NCBI GenBank assembly: GCA_027062725.1
Contig: JAMOSW010000061.1
Span: 1-33,992 of the forward strand
DNA from: Pyrodictiaceae archaeon
Lineage (GTDB): Archaea; Thermoproteota; Thermoprotei_A; Sulfolobales; Pyrodictiaceae
Direction of reading: 5' to 3'
DNA length: 33,992 nt
Of this stretch, positions 16,309 through 23,554 are shown piece by piece (the stretch's first letter is position 1; every line of letters starts with the position of its first letter). The notes beneath the pieces are model-generated. The model had not been told where the DNA came from, searched no databases, and saw only the letters and a list, made by a program, of their open reading frames with translations. A program made the position numbers and the translations under genes.

Positions 16309-16821
16309 TCACCACGGGAGCCTGTTGTTACGCTTGATGTACTCCACTATGCCGCCAGCTCGCAGTATCTCGAGTAGCACGGGGGGCGGGGGCTGGAAGC
16401 GATCCTCAACGCCCCGTGTCTCGTTGCGGACCACGCCGCCCTCCATGTCTATGGTTATGGTGTCTCCCTGCTGCGTGACGTCGGGTATCCGCTCTGCGAC
16501 TATCACGGGGAGCCCTATGTTTATCGCGTTCCGGTAGAATATGCGGTGGAAGCTCTTCGCTATGACGGCCCCGACACCGGCGAGCTTTAGGAGCCTGGGG
16601 GCGTGCTCCCTGCTGCTGCCGTAGCCGAAGCCCCTACCCGCGACTATCACGTCGCCCGGTTGAACCTTCTTGTAGAAGCCTGGTATTACCTCCTCGAAGA
16701 CGTAAGGCAGCATGTCCTCAAGCTTGTTTATCTTAGCGAACTTGTACTTGCCGCTTATTATGTGGTCCGTGCTTATGTTGTCGCCTAGGCGCCAGGCACG
16801 TCCACGTATTATCCAGGCCAT
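16309..16821 (-). CDS. Aconitase/3-isopropylmalate dehydratase family, small subunit
   Basis: A 170-residue LeuD-type swivelling domain. WRLGDNISTDHIISGKY is the N-terminal signature, VIVAGRGFGYGSSREHAP carries the active-site serine loop, and SFHRIFYRNAINIGLPV is the conserved segment after it. In this family the loop after the GxY tyrosine (here YKFAKI) touches the gamma group of the substrate; YKFAKI differs from the YLRT and YLVY types I know from methanogen homoaconitase and isopropylmalate isomerase. It pairs with the large subunit immediately upstream to interconvert a citrate-like and an isocitrate-like acid. The ATG at 16821 lies nine bases from GAGGTG; ATG 16827 and GTG 16842 are alternatives. 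Confidence 0.88.
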   Translation of the reverse strand: MAWIIRGRAWRLGDNISTDHIISGKYKFAKINKLEDMLPYVFEEVIPGFYKKVQPGDVIVAGRGFGYGSSREHAPRLLKLAGVGAVIAKSFHRIFYRNAINIGLPVIVAERIPDVTQQGDTITIDMEGGVVRNETRGVEDRFQPPPPVLLEILRAGGIVEYIKRNNRLPW

Positions 16822-16848
16822 TTTCATGCCCACCTCGTCCACTTATCT

Positions 16849-18162
16849 TCACGGAGTATAGCTATAGGATGGATCTACAACCATGAGAGGCTGGTCCCCG
16901 CGCAGCAGGGGACGTGGGTCTGTTATCTTCCCCGTCACGGCCGCGGCAGCCGCTGTCGCCGGGCTAGCTAGGTAGACCTTGGACTCTTTGTGGCCCATAC
17001 GGCCAGTGAAGTTCCTGTTCGTAGTAGAGACTGCTACCTCGCCCTGGCCTAGGAGGCCCAGGTGGGCGCCTATACATGGCCCGCATGTGCCGTAGGCTAC
17101 GAAGCAGCCTGCCTCGACAAGGATGTCTATTATGCCGTTCCGCAGCAGCTTCCTGTAGACCCTTCTGCTCGCCGGTATCGCGACGCAACGGGTGCCCTCA
17201 GCCACCCTGCGGCCCTTGAGTATCCTCGCGGCAGCCACGTAGTCCTCGTAGCGACCATTAGTACAACTACCTATGAAGACTTGATCGACCTCCACCCCCT
17301 CAACCTCCGTGACAGGCTTCACGTTGTCCACGTTAGGTGGCGCCGCCACGACCGGTTCCAGGCTCGGCATCTCGACTGTGAGTTCATCGCTGTATTCTGC
17401 GCCGGGGTCTGGCTCTAGCCTGGGCACCTCCAGGCCGTGGTTGACACGGAACCATTCCCTGGCTATCTCGTCGCTGGGGAACAGACCCACCTTAGCGCCC
17501 ATCTCTACCGCCATGTTGCTTATCGTCATCCTGGAGTCCATGCTGACATAGCGGAGGCCGCTTCCCTGATACTCAACTGCCTTATATATCATCCCGTCGG
17601 AGCCCACCATGCCTATTATTGAGAGCACAATGTCCTTGCCCATAACGTGGTGCGGCGGGGCGCCATCTAGTATCAGTTTCACCTGCTCGGGTACACGGAA
17701 CCAGAGCTTACCGGTAGCAATAGCCAATGCAGCATCCGTGCTCCCCACGCCGGTCGCGAAGGCAGCAAAAGCACCCCCAGTCACTGTGTGGCTGTCGGCG
17801 CCGACTACGAAGTAGCCCGGCCTTACCAGGGCCTCATCTGCGACAACCTGGTGGCTTATACCGTTGCCAACGTCGTACAGCTTGACGCCCTTCTCGCGCG
17901 CAAAGCGCCTCATAGCCTGATGAACGAGGGCCGCCGCAACTGTCGGAGCCGGAGCAGCGTGGTCTATGAACAGCGCCACCTTCTCTGGATCGAACACCCT
18001 GTCAAGCAGCGGCGTCTGCCTCATAACCTCCACTGCTAACCCAAAAGTCCCGTCATGTGCATAGACGAGGTCCAAGGGCACAACCACAATCTCCCCGGCC
18101 GCAGGCCTGCGGCCCGTCTTTGCCTCGAAGAGCTTCTCTGTCAACGTTGCCTGCCCAGTCAA
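16849..18162 (-). CDS. Aconitase/3-isopropylmalate dehydratase family, large subunit
   Basis: A 437-residue LeuC-type protein holding the [4Fe-4S] cluster: one ligand in QVFIGSCTNGR and two in YGTCGPCIG (C-x2-C). Other seen signatures are VYAHDGTFG, LFIDHAAPAP, VGADSHTVTGGAF and the closing STTNRNFTGRMGHKESKVYLASP. It dehydrates and rehydrates a hydroxy-tricarboxylic or hydroxy-dicarboxylic acid together with the small subunit. The TTG at 18162 is ten bases after GGAGGTG and places TLTEKLFEAKTGR at the usual family N-terminus; the open frame continues to 18285, but that stretch is glycine- and arginine-rich and unlike the family. It lies 27 bases upstream of the small-subunit gene. Aconitase activity (citrate to isocitrate) is inferred from the cluster. 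Confidence 0.88.
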   Translation of the reverse strand: MTGQATLTEKLFEAKTGRRPAAGEIVVVPLDLVYAHDGTFGLAVEVMRQTPLLDRVFDPEKVALFIDHAAPAPTVAAALVHQAMRRFAREKGVKLYDVGNGISHQVVADEALVRPGYFVVGADSHTVTGGAFAAFATGVGSTDAALAIATGKLWFRVPEQVKLILDGAPPHHVMGKDIVLSIIGMVGSDGMIYKAVEYQGSGLRYVSMDSRMTISNMAVEMGAKVGLFPSDEIAREWFRVNHGLEVPRLEPDPGAEYSDELTVEMPSLEPVVAAPPNVDNVKPVTEVEGVEVDQVFIGSCTNGRYEDYVAAARILKGRRVAEGTRCVAIPASRRVYRKLLRNGIIDILVEAGCFVAYGTCGPCIGAHLGLLGQGEVAVSTTNRNFTGRMGHKESKVYLASPATAAAAAVTGKITDPRPLLRGDQPLMVVDPSYSYTP

Positions 18163-18371
18163 GGGCCACGTACACCTCCTACTACCGCCACCTCCTCCAT
18201 AAACAGAAGGCCCGCCTCGGGGTGCAGATACTGCACCCAGTATAACGCTCACCATAAACGCTTTGCGCGGAAAACGCACGAGCATTTAGTGGGTATGTGC
18301 GGATACATAGCCGTAGACCTCCCTGCTGCCGCCCCAGAGGGGTCTTTGGTTCGTCACCTAGGAGGGAGAGC

Positions 18372-19703
18372 CTACTCGACATGCTCGGGGCCTGCAAGGC
18401 TGCTGGCTGTTGCATTCCTCAGCTCGGGGAAGTATCTTGACGCTAGCTCCTCCATCTCCTCGTCGCTTAGGGGCGTATGGCGTCCTGTTTTCTCAAACAG
18501 CTCTACCACGTCGCGGTAGAGGGCCTCCACGCGCGGGTCATTCTTATCCAGCGTCATCACCGCCTGCGGCGGCAGGTGCCGCCGGAGCCACATGAGGACA
18601 GCCGCGCGACCACCATAGGCTGTCACTGCTATATCAGCCTCTCTGCCTACAATTGCAGGGTCAAACGGGAGATAGACCTCTGGGTTCTTGAGGAGCCCGT
18701 CGATATGGACGCCAGCCTTGGTGCGGAACGCGTTCCTCCCGACAAGCGGCTGCCACTCCGGCACACGTACACCCATTGTCTCGAGCATCTCGACTATCTC
18801 CGGGAGCTTCTCAAGCCTCGGCCTCTTGCCAGTCAAGCCCGCGTAGTGGAGCAGCATCACCTCAAGGGGGCAGTTGCCCGCCCGCTCGCCTATCCCGAGC
18901 AGTGTGCAGTTACTCATTCCGGCGCCATGCAGCCACGCCGCCAAGTGGTTGGCAACGACGAGGCCGAGATCGTTGTGGCCATGGAACTCTATCTGCCTCG
19001 CCTCTAGGCCTGCCTCTCGCAGCGCCTCCACCAGGGCCGGCACGCCGCGTGGAGGAGGCACCTCGGGGAACGGGAGGCCCAGGCCGAGCGTGTCCGCGAT
19101 CTTGACGCGGAACTCGACACCATATCGCTCGCTGAGCCTTACTAGCTTCTCAACGAACGGGATAATGTTCTTCTCTAGGCTTGCTCGCGTTGCATCCTCA
19201 AGGGTGCAACGAACAACTATGCCATGCCGCATAGCTTCCTCGACTACAGAAAGATACTTTTCGAGCGCACGGTCGCGGGTGACACCGAGCTTATAATAGA
19301 TGTGGTAGTCGCTTATGCTCGTTAACAATGTGGTCTCATCCAGGCCCGCTTCTATGACGAGCCGCAGGTCGCTCCTCGTCGCCCGTATCCAGCCTATCGG
19401 CTTGGGGTATTCATGGCCCGCCTCGAGTACCCTCCTTACGAGCTCACGGTCACGCCCCGTGTACAGGAAGAACTCCGCACTATAGATGCTGCCATCGCCA
19501 CCAAGTTCCACCAGCGCCTCGTAGATGCGGTAGCCCTCCTCAACGCTGAGAGGCCTCCACCCCTGCTGACCGTCGCGCAGCGTCGTGTCAGTGACAACGA
19601 TCTCGTCAGGGTTGAACCACCTTGAGGCCCCCTGCAGGAGTATCCTGGGGGGCTCTACGAAGGGGAACACATCCCTGAACAGCTCGGCCCCTGCTGCAGC
19701 CAA
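18372..19703 (-). CDS. Re-citrate synthase-like enzyme (isopropylmalate/homocitrate synthase superfamily)
   Basis: A 443-residue HMGL-like TIM-barrel condensing enzyme. The metal/substrate motif reads TDTTLRDGQQ, with Gln where isopropylmalate synthases have RDGEQ. It continues with AEFFLYTGRDRELVRRV, PIGWIRATRSDLRLV, LTSISDYHIYYKL, VVRCTLEDATRA, IEFHGHNDLGLVVAN, LLGIGERAGNCPLE and AGVHIDGLLKNPEVY. These segments match the clostridial Re-citrate synthase as I remember it far better than LeuA or homocitrate synthase. The C-terminal leucine-feedback domain of LeuA is absent. Re-citrate synthases condense acetyl-CoA with oxaloacetate. The TTG at 19703 follows GGTGA by five bases; GTG 19712 lies within that box. 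It heads the cluster with the hydratase and dehydrogenase genes, 209 bases upstream of the next gene. Confidence 0.75.
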   Translation of the reverse strand: MAAAGAELFRDVFPFVEPPRILLQGASRWFNPDEIVVTDTTLRDGQQGWRPLSVEEGYRIYEALVELGGDGSIYSAEFFLYTGRDRELVRRVLEAGHEYPKPIGWIRATRSDLRLVIEAGLDETTLLTSISDYHIYYKLGVTRDRALEKYLSVVEEAMRHGIVVRCTLEDATRASLEKNIIPFVEKLVRLSERYGVEFRVKIADTLGLGLPFPEVPPPRGVPALVEALREAGLEARQIEFHGHNDLGLVVANHLAAWLHGAGMSNCTLLGIGERAGNCPLEVMLLHYAGLTGKRPRLEKLPEIVEMLETMGVRVPEWQPLVGRNAFRTKAGVHIDGLLKNPEVYLPFDPAIVGREADIAVTAYGGRAAVLMWLRRHLPPQAVMTLDKNDPRVEALYRDVVELFEKTGRHTPLSDEEMEELASRYFPELRNATASSLAGPEHVE

Positions 19704-20074
19704 GCAGGTCACCTCTCCTAAGTCCTACCGTGACCCCGCGTGACGCAACACCCAGGCAGACACGTACAGTTACGCAGAGCCGCTAGGGCTGTAGACGAAC
19801 CAGCCAAAAGGACGGCTACTTGGACTCCGGTACGCCCTGCCGGACACTTGACCAAATTAAGTCTTCCTATACGAAGAGGCTGTACAGGAAAACCCGCTAC
19901 AGTAAACGTCAAGGCCCAGCCGGATAAGCGAACAACTGTACGGGGGAGGCAGGGGACCCGGCCTCCAGGAGCTCGCTGAGGGTAACAGGAGGATACGGGG
20001 AAAGGGTGCGAAAGTTGGAGATGTAGAGGAGAGGGCCTAGAGGAATACCAAGCAGTGAAGGAGAAAGGGGAGAG
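19704..20074. other. Gene-free intergenic region (371 bp)
   Basis: No plausible gene. The + frame at 19740-19979 and the - frame at 19909-20121 lack ribosome binding sites and family features. The region is the presumed control region of the Re-citrate synthase cluster. On the minus strand an AT-rich stretch around 19853-19875 (CGTATAGGAAGACTTAATTTGG) is the best promoter candidate. CTGTAC or its complement occurs three times (19784-19789, 19880-19885, 19936-19941). Confidence 0.5.
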
Positions 20075-21997
20075 CTAATAGTAGTACCATATGCTCTTAT
20101 AGTCCTCAGGGTCCTCGCCATACACTTCCTGCAGCATATCGAGGTACATCTTTATCGATACCATGTCGGTGTATATGTAGGGGTCAACCAGCTGTATGTT
20201 CTTCTCCCAGGGGTGCCAGAGGTAGATGCGGCGCCCATCGGGCCTTATCATTATCAGCTCGTGGTCTTGCCATGCACGTAGATGGTTCTTGCCGAGCCTG
20301 GGGACGTTGAAGACCGGCTCCTCTGTGCGGAAGGTGCCAGGGAGGAGGCGGGCCTCCTCCTTGCGCTCCTGGAGTATCCTCGCCACGGGGACAAGGTAGT
20401 CCTTGGTCTCCCACTTGCCCTTCGGGTAGAACGTGTAGTAGGGGTCTATGCCGGCCTTCTTTAGCGCTATGCGGAGCGCCACGGTCTCGAAGCGGCGGCT
20501 CACCCAGAACGTGTAGACCTGCTGGTTGTACACCATGAGGCCGTTTCTACGGAGCTTGTAGACGGCTTCCGCCATCTCCGGTGTTACCTCGTAGGCAGAC
20601 TCTACGTGGGTTGAGATGCTCAGAACCCTCTTGCCGGGCTCGACGTAGCTTCCGAGCATCTCGGCAAGCTCATCCGTTATCCTGAAGGGCACTGTCACGA
20701 GTATCCTCGTGCCTATCCTTATCAGCTCTATGTGGCGTAGCTCGGCTAGCCTCGACACTATGTGCTCGAGGAGGCTATCGCTGAGTATCATAGGGTCACC
20801 GCCTGTTATAAGCACGTCGCGTATCTCGGGGTGCTCGGCGAACCAGTCAATCGCCTTGTCGATAGCCTTCCTTGTAGGGACACCGTTGGGGTCGAGTGCA
20901 GTGACTATCTCCCAGTTGCGCTGACAGTAGACGCATATCTGGGGACAAGTGTTGGCGGCCTTGAGTATCGCGACCATGGGGTAGCGGCGGGTTATCAGGG
21001 GATGCGGGCTCGTGTCATGCTCGCCCATGAAGTCGAAGTAGTACTCCCGGTCCTCCCTGTGTTGCATCATGACCTTCACGTAGTGGAGTGGGGGCAGAAC
21101 CTGTCTTCTAACCTGGTAGTCGTGGCTCCAGGGCGCGTCGAGGTCGAAGAGATGGAGGTAGTAGGGGGTCACGCCAAAGGGTATCCGGTACTCTATCGCT
21201 TTCATCATGGCCTCTAGGTCCTGCTCGTCTATCTGTGCAAGCTCCTGGAGTATCTTCACGCCGCGTTTGCCCTTCAACACGTTCCGGAAGTGCCAGCGGT
21301 AGTCCCTCCAGTCATCCATGGTGCCGCCGAGGACTTCAAGTATCTTTTTCACGTTCTCGCGGCGCTTCTCTATGACTTTCGGCTCAAGGCCGCTCGGGTA
21401 GCGCTCGATATACCTCCGGACCCTTCTAGCCAACTCGTCGAGATAGTTGCTCCGGGCTATGCCGGCGGCTCTCCCCTTTATCCTAGTGAAGTCTACTTGT
21501 TCGAGCCCCTCAGCATACTTCGCGGGGTAGATGTCCGGGCGGCCATTGATAGCCTTGAAGAGGTGCTTGAACTCGTAGACGAAACCCTCGTCTACCTCGC
21601 TGGCGGCCTCTGAGCCCTCCTGCGCCAGACGCCAGAGGTGGAACAGGGCGCTGTAACCGGTCAGCTTCTCATTCCTGGGCGCGATGATGTTCTTGAATAC
21701 GCGTATAGCCTCGCGAGCTATCGAGTCCACGAGGGGGTGTAGCCTCCTGGAGGCGTTGAGCAGGTCCCACTCGAGCCTGTTGAGGTAGAGGAAGAGGCTG
21801 CGCCGGGCCTCTTCGAGGCTGCTGCTAGTACGCAGTATGTCGTATATCTGTGGGTCCTCGCTCCAGAGGAAGCCGTGGAGGTCAATCCCTGTAGCGGGTT
21901 TCCTTATCTGGAGCGGTATGTCGGTCTTGTTTATCCTTGAGTAGTCATAGCCCTCTATAGCTGTCGGCGCGTGCGGGTAGTCATGCTGAGCCTCCAT
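20075..21997 (-). CDS. KamA-family radical SAM protein with long N-terminal extension
   Basis: A 640-residue protein, about 220 longer than classical lysine 2,3-aminomutase. The radical SAM cluster motif is C351-x3-C355-x2-C358 (CPQICVYCQR). It is followed by VLITGGDPMIL (GGDP, SAM binding), ISTHVESAYEVTPEMAEAV and NQQVYTFWVSRRFETVALR. VFNVPRLGKNHLR has K570, in the position where the PLP lysine (PGGGGK) sits in aminomutases, so a PLP site may be kept. The first 330 residues are helical and unassigned. KamA relatives include lysine and glutamate 2,3-aminomutases; beta-amino acids can serve as compatible solutes, but the substrate here is unknown. The ATG start follows GGGTG by eight bases, next to a strong hairpin in the leader. 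Confidence 0.8.
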   Translation of the reverse strand: MEAQHDYPHAPTAIEGYDYSRINKTDIPLQIRKPATGIDLHGFLWSEDPQIYDILRTSSSLEEARRSLFLYLNRLEWDLLNASRRLHPLVDSIAREAIRVFKNIIAPRNEKLTGYSALFHLWRLAQEGSEAASEVDEGFVYEFKHLFKAINGRPDIYPAKYAEGLEQVDFTRIKGRAAGIARSNYLDELARRVRRYIERYPSGLEPKVIEKRRENVKKILEVLGGTMDDWRDYRWHFRNVLKGKRGVKILQELAQIDEQDLEAMMKAIEYRIPFGVTPYYLHLFDLDAPWSHDYQVRRQVLPPLHYVKVMMQHREDREYYFDFMGEHDTSPHPLITRRYPMVAILKAANTCPQICVYCQRNWEIVTALDPNGVPTRKAIDKAIDWFAEHPEIRDVLITGGDPMILSDSLLEHIVSRLAELRHIELIRIGTRILVTVPFRITDELAEMLGSYVEPGKRVLSISTHVESAYEVTPEMAEAVYKLRRNGLMVYNQQVYTFWVSRRFETVALRIALKKAGIDPYYTFYPKGKWETKDYLVPVARILQERKEEARLLPGTFRTEEPVFNVPRLGKNHLRAWQDHELIMIRPDGRRIYLWHPWEKNIQLVDPYIYTDMVSIKMYLDMLQEVYGEDPEDYKSIWYYY

Positions 21998-22000
21998 GTC

Positions 22001-22112
22001 CTGTACACCCGTCCAGCCCCCGGCCTTGGAGGCCGGGGGAATTTACGGCTTGATTGAGACCCCGTACAGATCTCTTTTAGTAGACGCTGCGTCTGTTACA
22101 AGGAGTCTCAAT
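22001..22112 (-). promoter_or_regulatory. Nested inverted repeats in the control region/leader of the KamA-like gene
   Basis: Read toward the KamA-like gene, the order is ATTGAGAC (22105-22112), AGACG-CTG-CGTCT (22082-22094), CTGTAC (22064-22069), GTCTCAAT (22053-22060), the ten-pair hairpin (22017-22039) and GTACAG (22001-22006). The first pairs with the fourth and the third with the last, giving interleaved pairing. GTACAG touches the GGGTG ribosome binding site. A TATA-like ACTAAAAGAG at 22073-22082 lies inside, so part of this may be operator DNA rather than RNA. Confidence 0.45.
22017..22039. repeat. Perfect ten-pair hairpin CCCCCGGCCT-TGG-AGGCCGGGGG
   Basis: An uninterrupted ten-base inverted repeat with a three-base centre lies just upstream of the ribosome binding site of the KamA-like gene. 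GC-rich palindromes of this type followed by AATTT are also seen at ends of IS200/IS605-type elements, but no transposase or tnpB remnant is present in the window. Confidence 0.85.
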
Positions 22113-22209
22113 GCTTGCCGAACGTTTGTCCGGTCGGGCTTGGCCGCATGTTGGCTGTCATTAGCACATTACCTAGGTGCGTGTATGTGCAGCCGTAGAG
22201 GGGGCCGCC

Positions 22210-23184
22210 ATGCTCCGCGTTGAGGGGCTCAGCGTCCGCCTTGGCAGCGCCAAGGTGCTGGAGGGAGTGTCGTTCACGCTGCCGGGCGGCTACGGTGTCG
22301 TCGTGGGCCCTAGTGGGAGCGGTAAAACCACCCTGCTCCGCGCGATAGCGGGCCTTGTAGAGTATGAGGGCACGGTGGTGTTTGGAGGGGCTAGGCTCGA
22401 TGGGCTGCCTCCCTGGGAGAGGGGTGTGGCTCTAGTACAGCAGGTACCCGGCCTTCTACCACACATGTCCGTCCTCGACAACGTGGCGCTGGCGGCCGTG
22501 CAGAGGAGGGGGCTAAGCTGGGCCGAGGCGAGGAGGCTGGCACGCAGGCTCCTCGAGGAGCTGGGCCTTGAGGGCCTAGAGGCTAGGGGGCCGACAGAGC
22601 TGAGCGGTGGCCAACAGCAGCGCGCAGCCATAGCGGCCGCGCTGGCTACTGGCGCACAGCTGCTTCTCCTGGACGAGCCGCTGAGCCATCTGGATAGGCT
22701 GACCTCCGAGGTGCTAAGGGGGCTCCTCCGCAAGCTCACGGGGATGGGGGTCACCGTGCTACACGTAACACATGATCTTGACGAGGCATTGACTCTCGGG
22801 GAGTACATTGTAGTGCTTCATAGTGGCCGTGTAGTCACAGAGGGGCCCCTAGATGAGGTCTACCGCTGCCCCCGCAGCATCGAGGCAGCCAAACTACTGG
22901 GTCACGGCGTGCTCGACGCGGACCTTCTCGGGCTCGGAGAGGGCCTAGTGAGCGTGGCACCCGACTATGTGAGGCTGCGGCCGGGGAGAGGCGAGTGGCT
23001 TGTTGAGAGCGTGACGCGTGAGAGGGGTAGAGTCAGAGTGACCGCACGCCACGTCTCGGGGCGGGGCGTGCTCCACGCCTACCACAGCGCCAGCGAGGAC
23101 TATCCCGTGCCGGGCGAACGCGCTGAGCCCATACTCCTATCCAGGCCCTGCAGGCTAGAGCCCCAGAGACGCCAAGGCCCCTAG
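22210..23184 (+). CDS. ABC transporter ATP-binding protein with TOBE-like C-terminus, orphan
   Basis: A 324-residue protein. Walker A GPSGSGKT lies near residue 36. The Q-loop is VALVQQVPGLLPHMSVLDNVAL, the signature LSGGQQQR, Walker B LLLLDEPLSHLD, and the switch histidine is in VLHVTHDLDEAL. About 95 further residues after the ATPase core form a TOBE/OB-like domain as in iron, molybdate/tungstate, sugar or spermidine importers (CysA/ModC/FbpC type). No permease or binding protein is next to it, so its partners are elsewhere or lost. The ATG start follows GAGGGGG by six bases. It is divergent from the KamA-like gene, and a large stem-loop begins eight bases after its stop. Confidence 0.88.
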   Translation: MLRVEGLSVRLGSAKVLEGVSFTLPGGYGVVVGPSGSGKTTLLRAIAGLVEYEGTVVFGGARLDGLPPWERGVALVQQVPGLLPHMSVLDNVALAAVQRRGLSWAEARRLARRLLEELGLEGLEARGPTELSGGQQQRAAIAAALATGAQLLLLDEPLSHLDRLTSEVLRGLLRKLTGMGVTVLHVTHDLDEALTLGEYIVVLHSGRVVTEGPLDEVYRCPRSIEAAKLLGHGVLDADLLGLGEGLVSVAPDYVRLRPGRGEWLVESVTRERGRVRVTARHVSGRGVLHAYHSASEDYPVPGERAEPILLSRPCRLEPQRRQGP

Positions 23185-23191
23185 AGATGAG

Positions 23192-23233
23192 GCGGCTTAA
23201 CCGGGGCTGCAGCTCGCTCTGACGGTTAGCCGC
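23192..23233 (+). repeat. Large stem-loop downstream of the orphan ABC gene
   Basis: GCGGCTTAACCG (23192-23203) pairs with CGGTTAGCCGC (23223-23233), eleven pairs with one bulged T; the loop contains the palindrome GCTGCAGC. It starts eight bases after the ABC gene stop. It could protect the 3' end or be part of a small structured RNA. The rest of 23185-23350 shows nothing I can name. Confidence 0.6.
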
Positions 23234-23350
23234 GACACCGTTGACCCGTGCCGGTGCTTGCCGAGGCCTTGACAGCTTGGAGCCACAGCACCGTGCTCTG
23301 GGAGCATGTAGGGGAACCCGTTACAGGCAAGCTTCCACCAACAGAACAAC

Positions 23351-23554
23351 ATGGCAGGGGAGTCCGAAGAGCTGGGCGTTGAGTTGCCGAGCGGTTACAT
23401 CGCATACGTGGACCTGGAGCTAGGGGACCAGAATAGCCCCTCCGGCTACGCTGTGGCTCTGCTATGGCTAGCTTGTCAAAGGCGCAAGGAGCGAGGCCGT
23501 AGGAGCCGACACATTACGTTCCGTTCACTGTGGCCCCGGCTTATTGGAGATTAG
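23351..23554 (+). CDS. Possible small hypothetical protein (67 aa), doubtful
   Basis: The first 45 residues (MAGESEELGVELPSGYIAYVDLELG and following) look protein-like in composition; the last 20 are basic and read less like a natural C-terminus. There is no ribosome binding site and no clear TATA box upstream. The stop overlaps that of the convergent radical SAM gene in TTAG, the same arrangement seen at two other convergent gene pairs here, which is weak support. It may also be a decayed fragment of a longer gene. Confidence 0.25.
   Translation: MAGESEELGVELPSGYIAYVDLELGDQNSPSGYAVALLWLACQRRKERGRRSRHITFRSLWPRLIGD

Noticed and set aside
19740-19979. 79-codon + frame in the intergenic region
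   Set aside because: No ribosome binding site, basic random-looking product, and it overlaps the presumed control region of the citrate cluster.
23187-23225. Possible C/D box guide RNA (GATGAGG ... CTGA)
   Set aside because: The C box deviates from RUGAUGA, there is no internal D'/C' pair, and the segment is better explained by the stem-loop.
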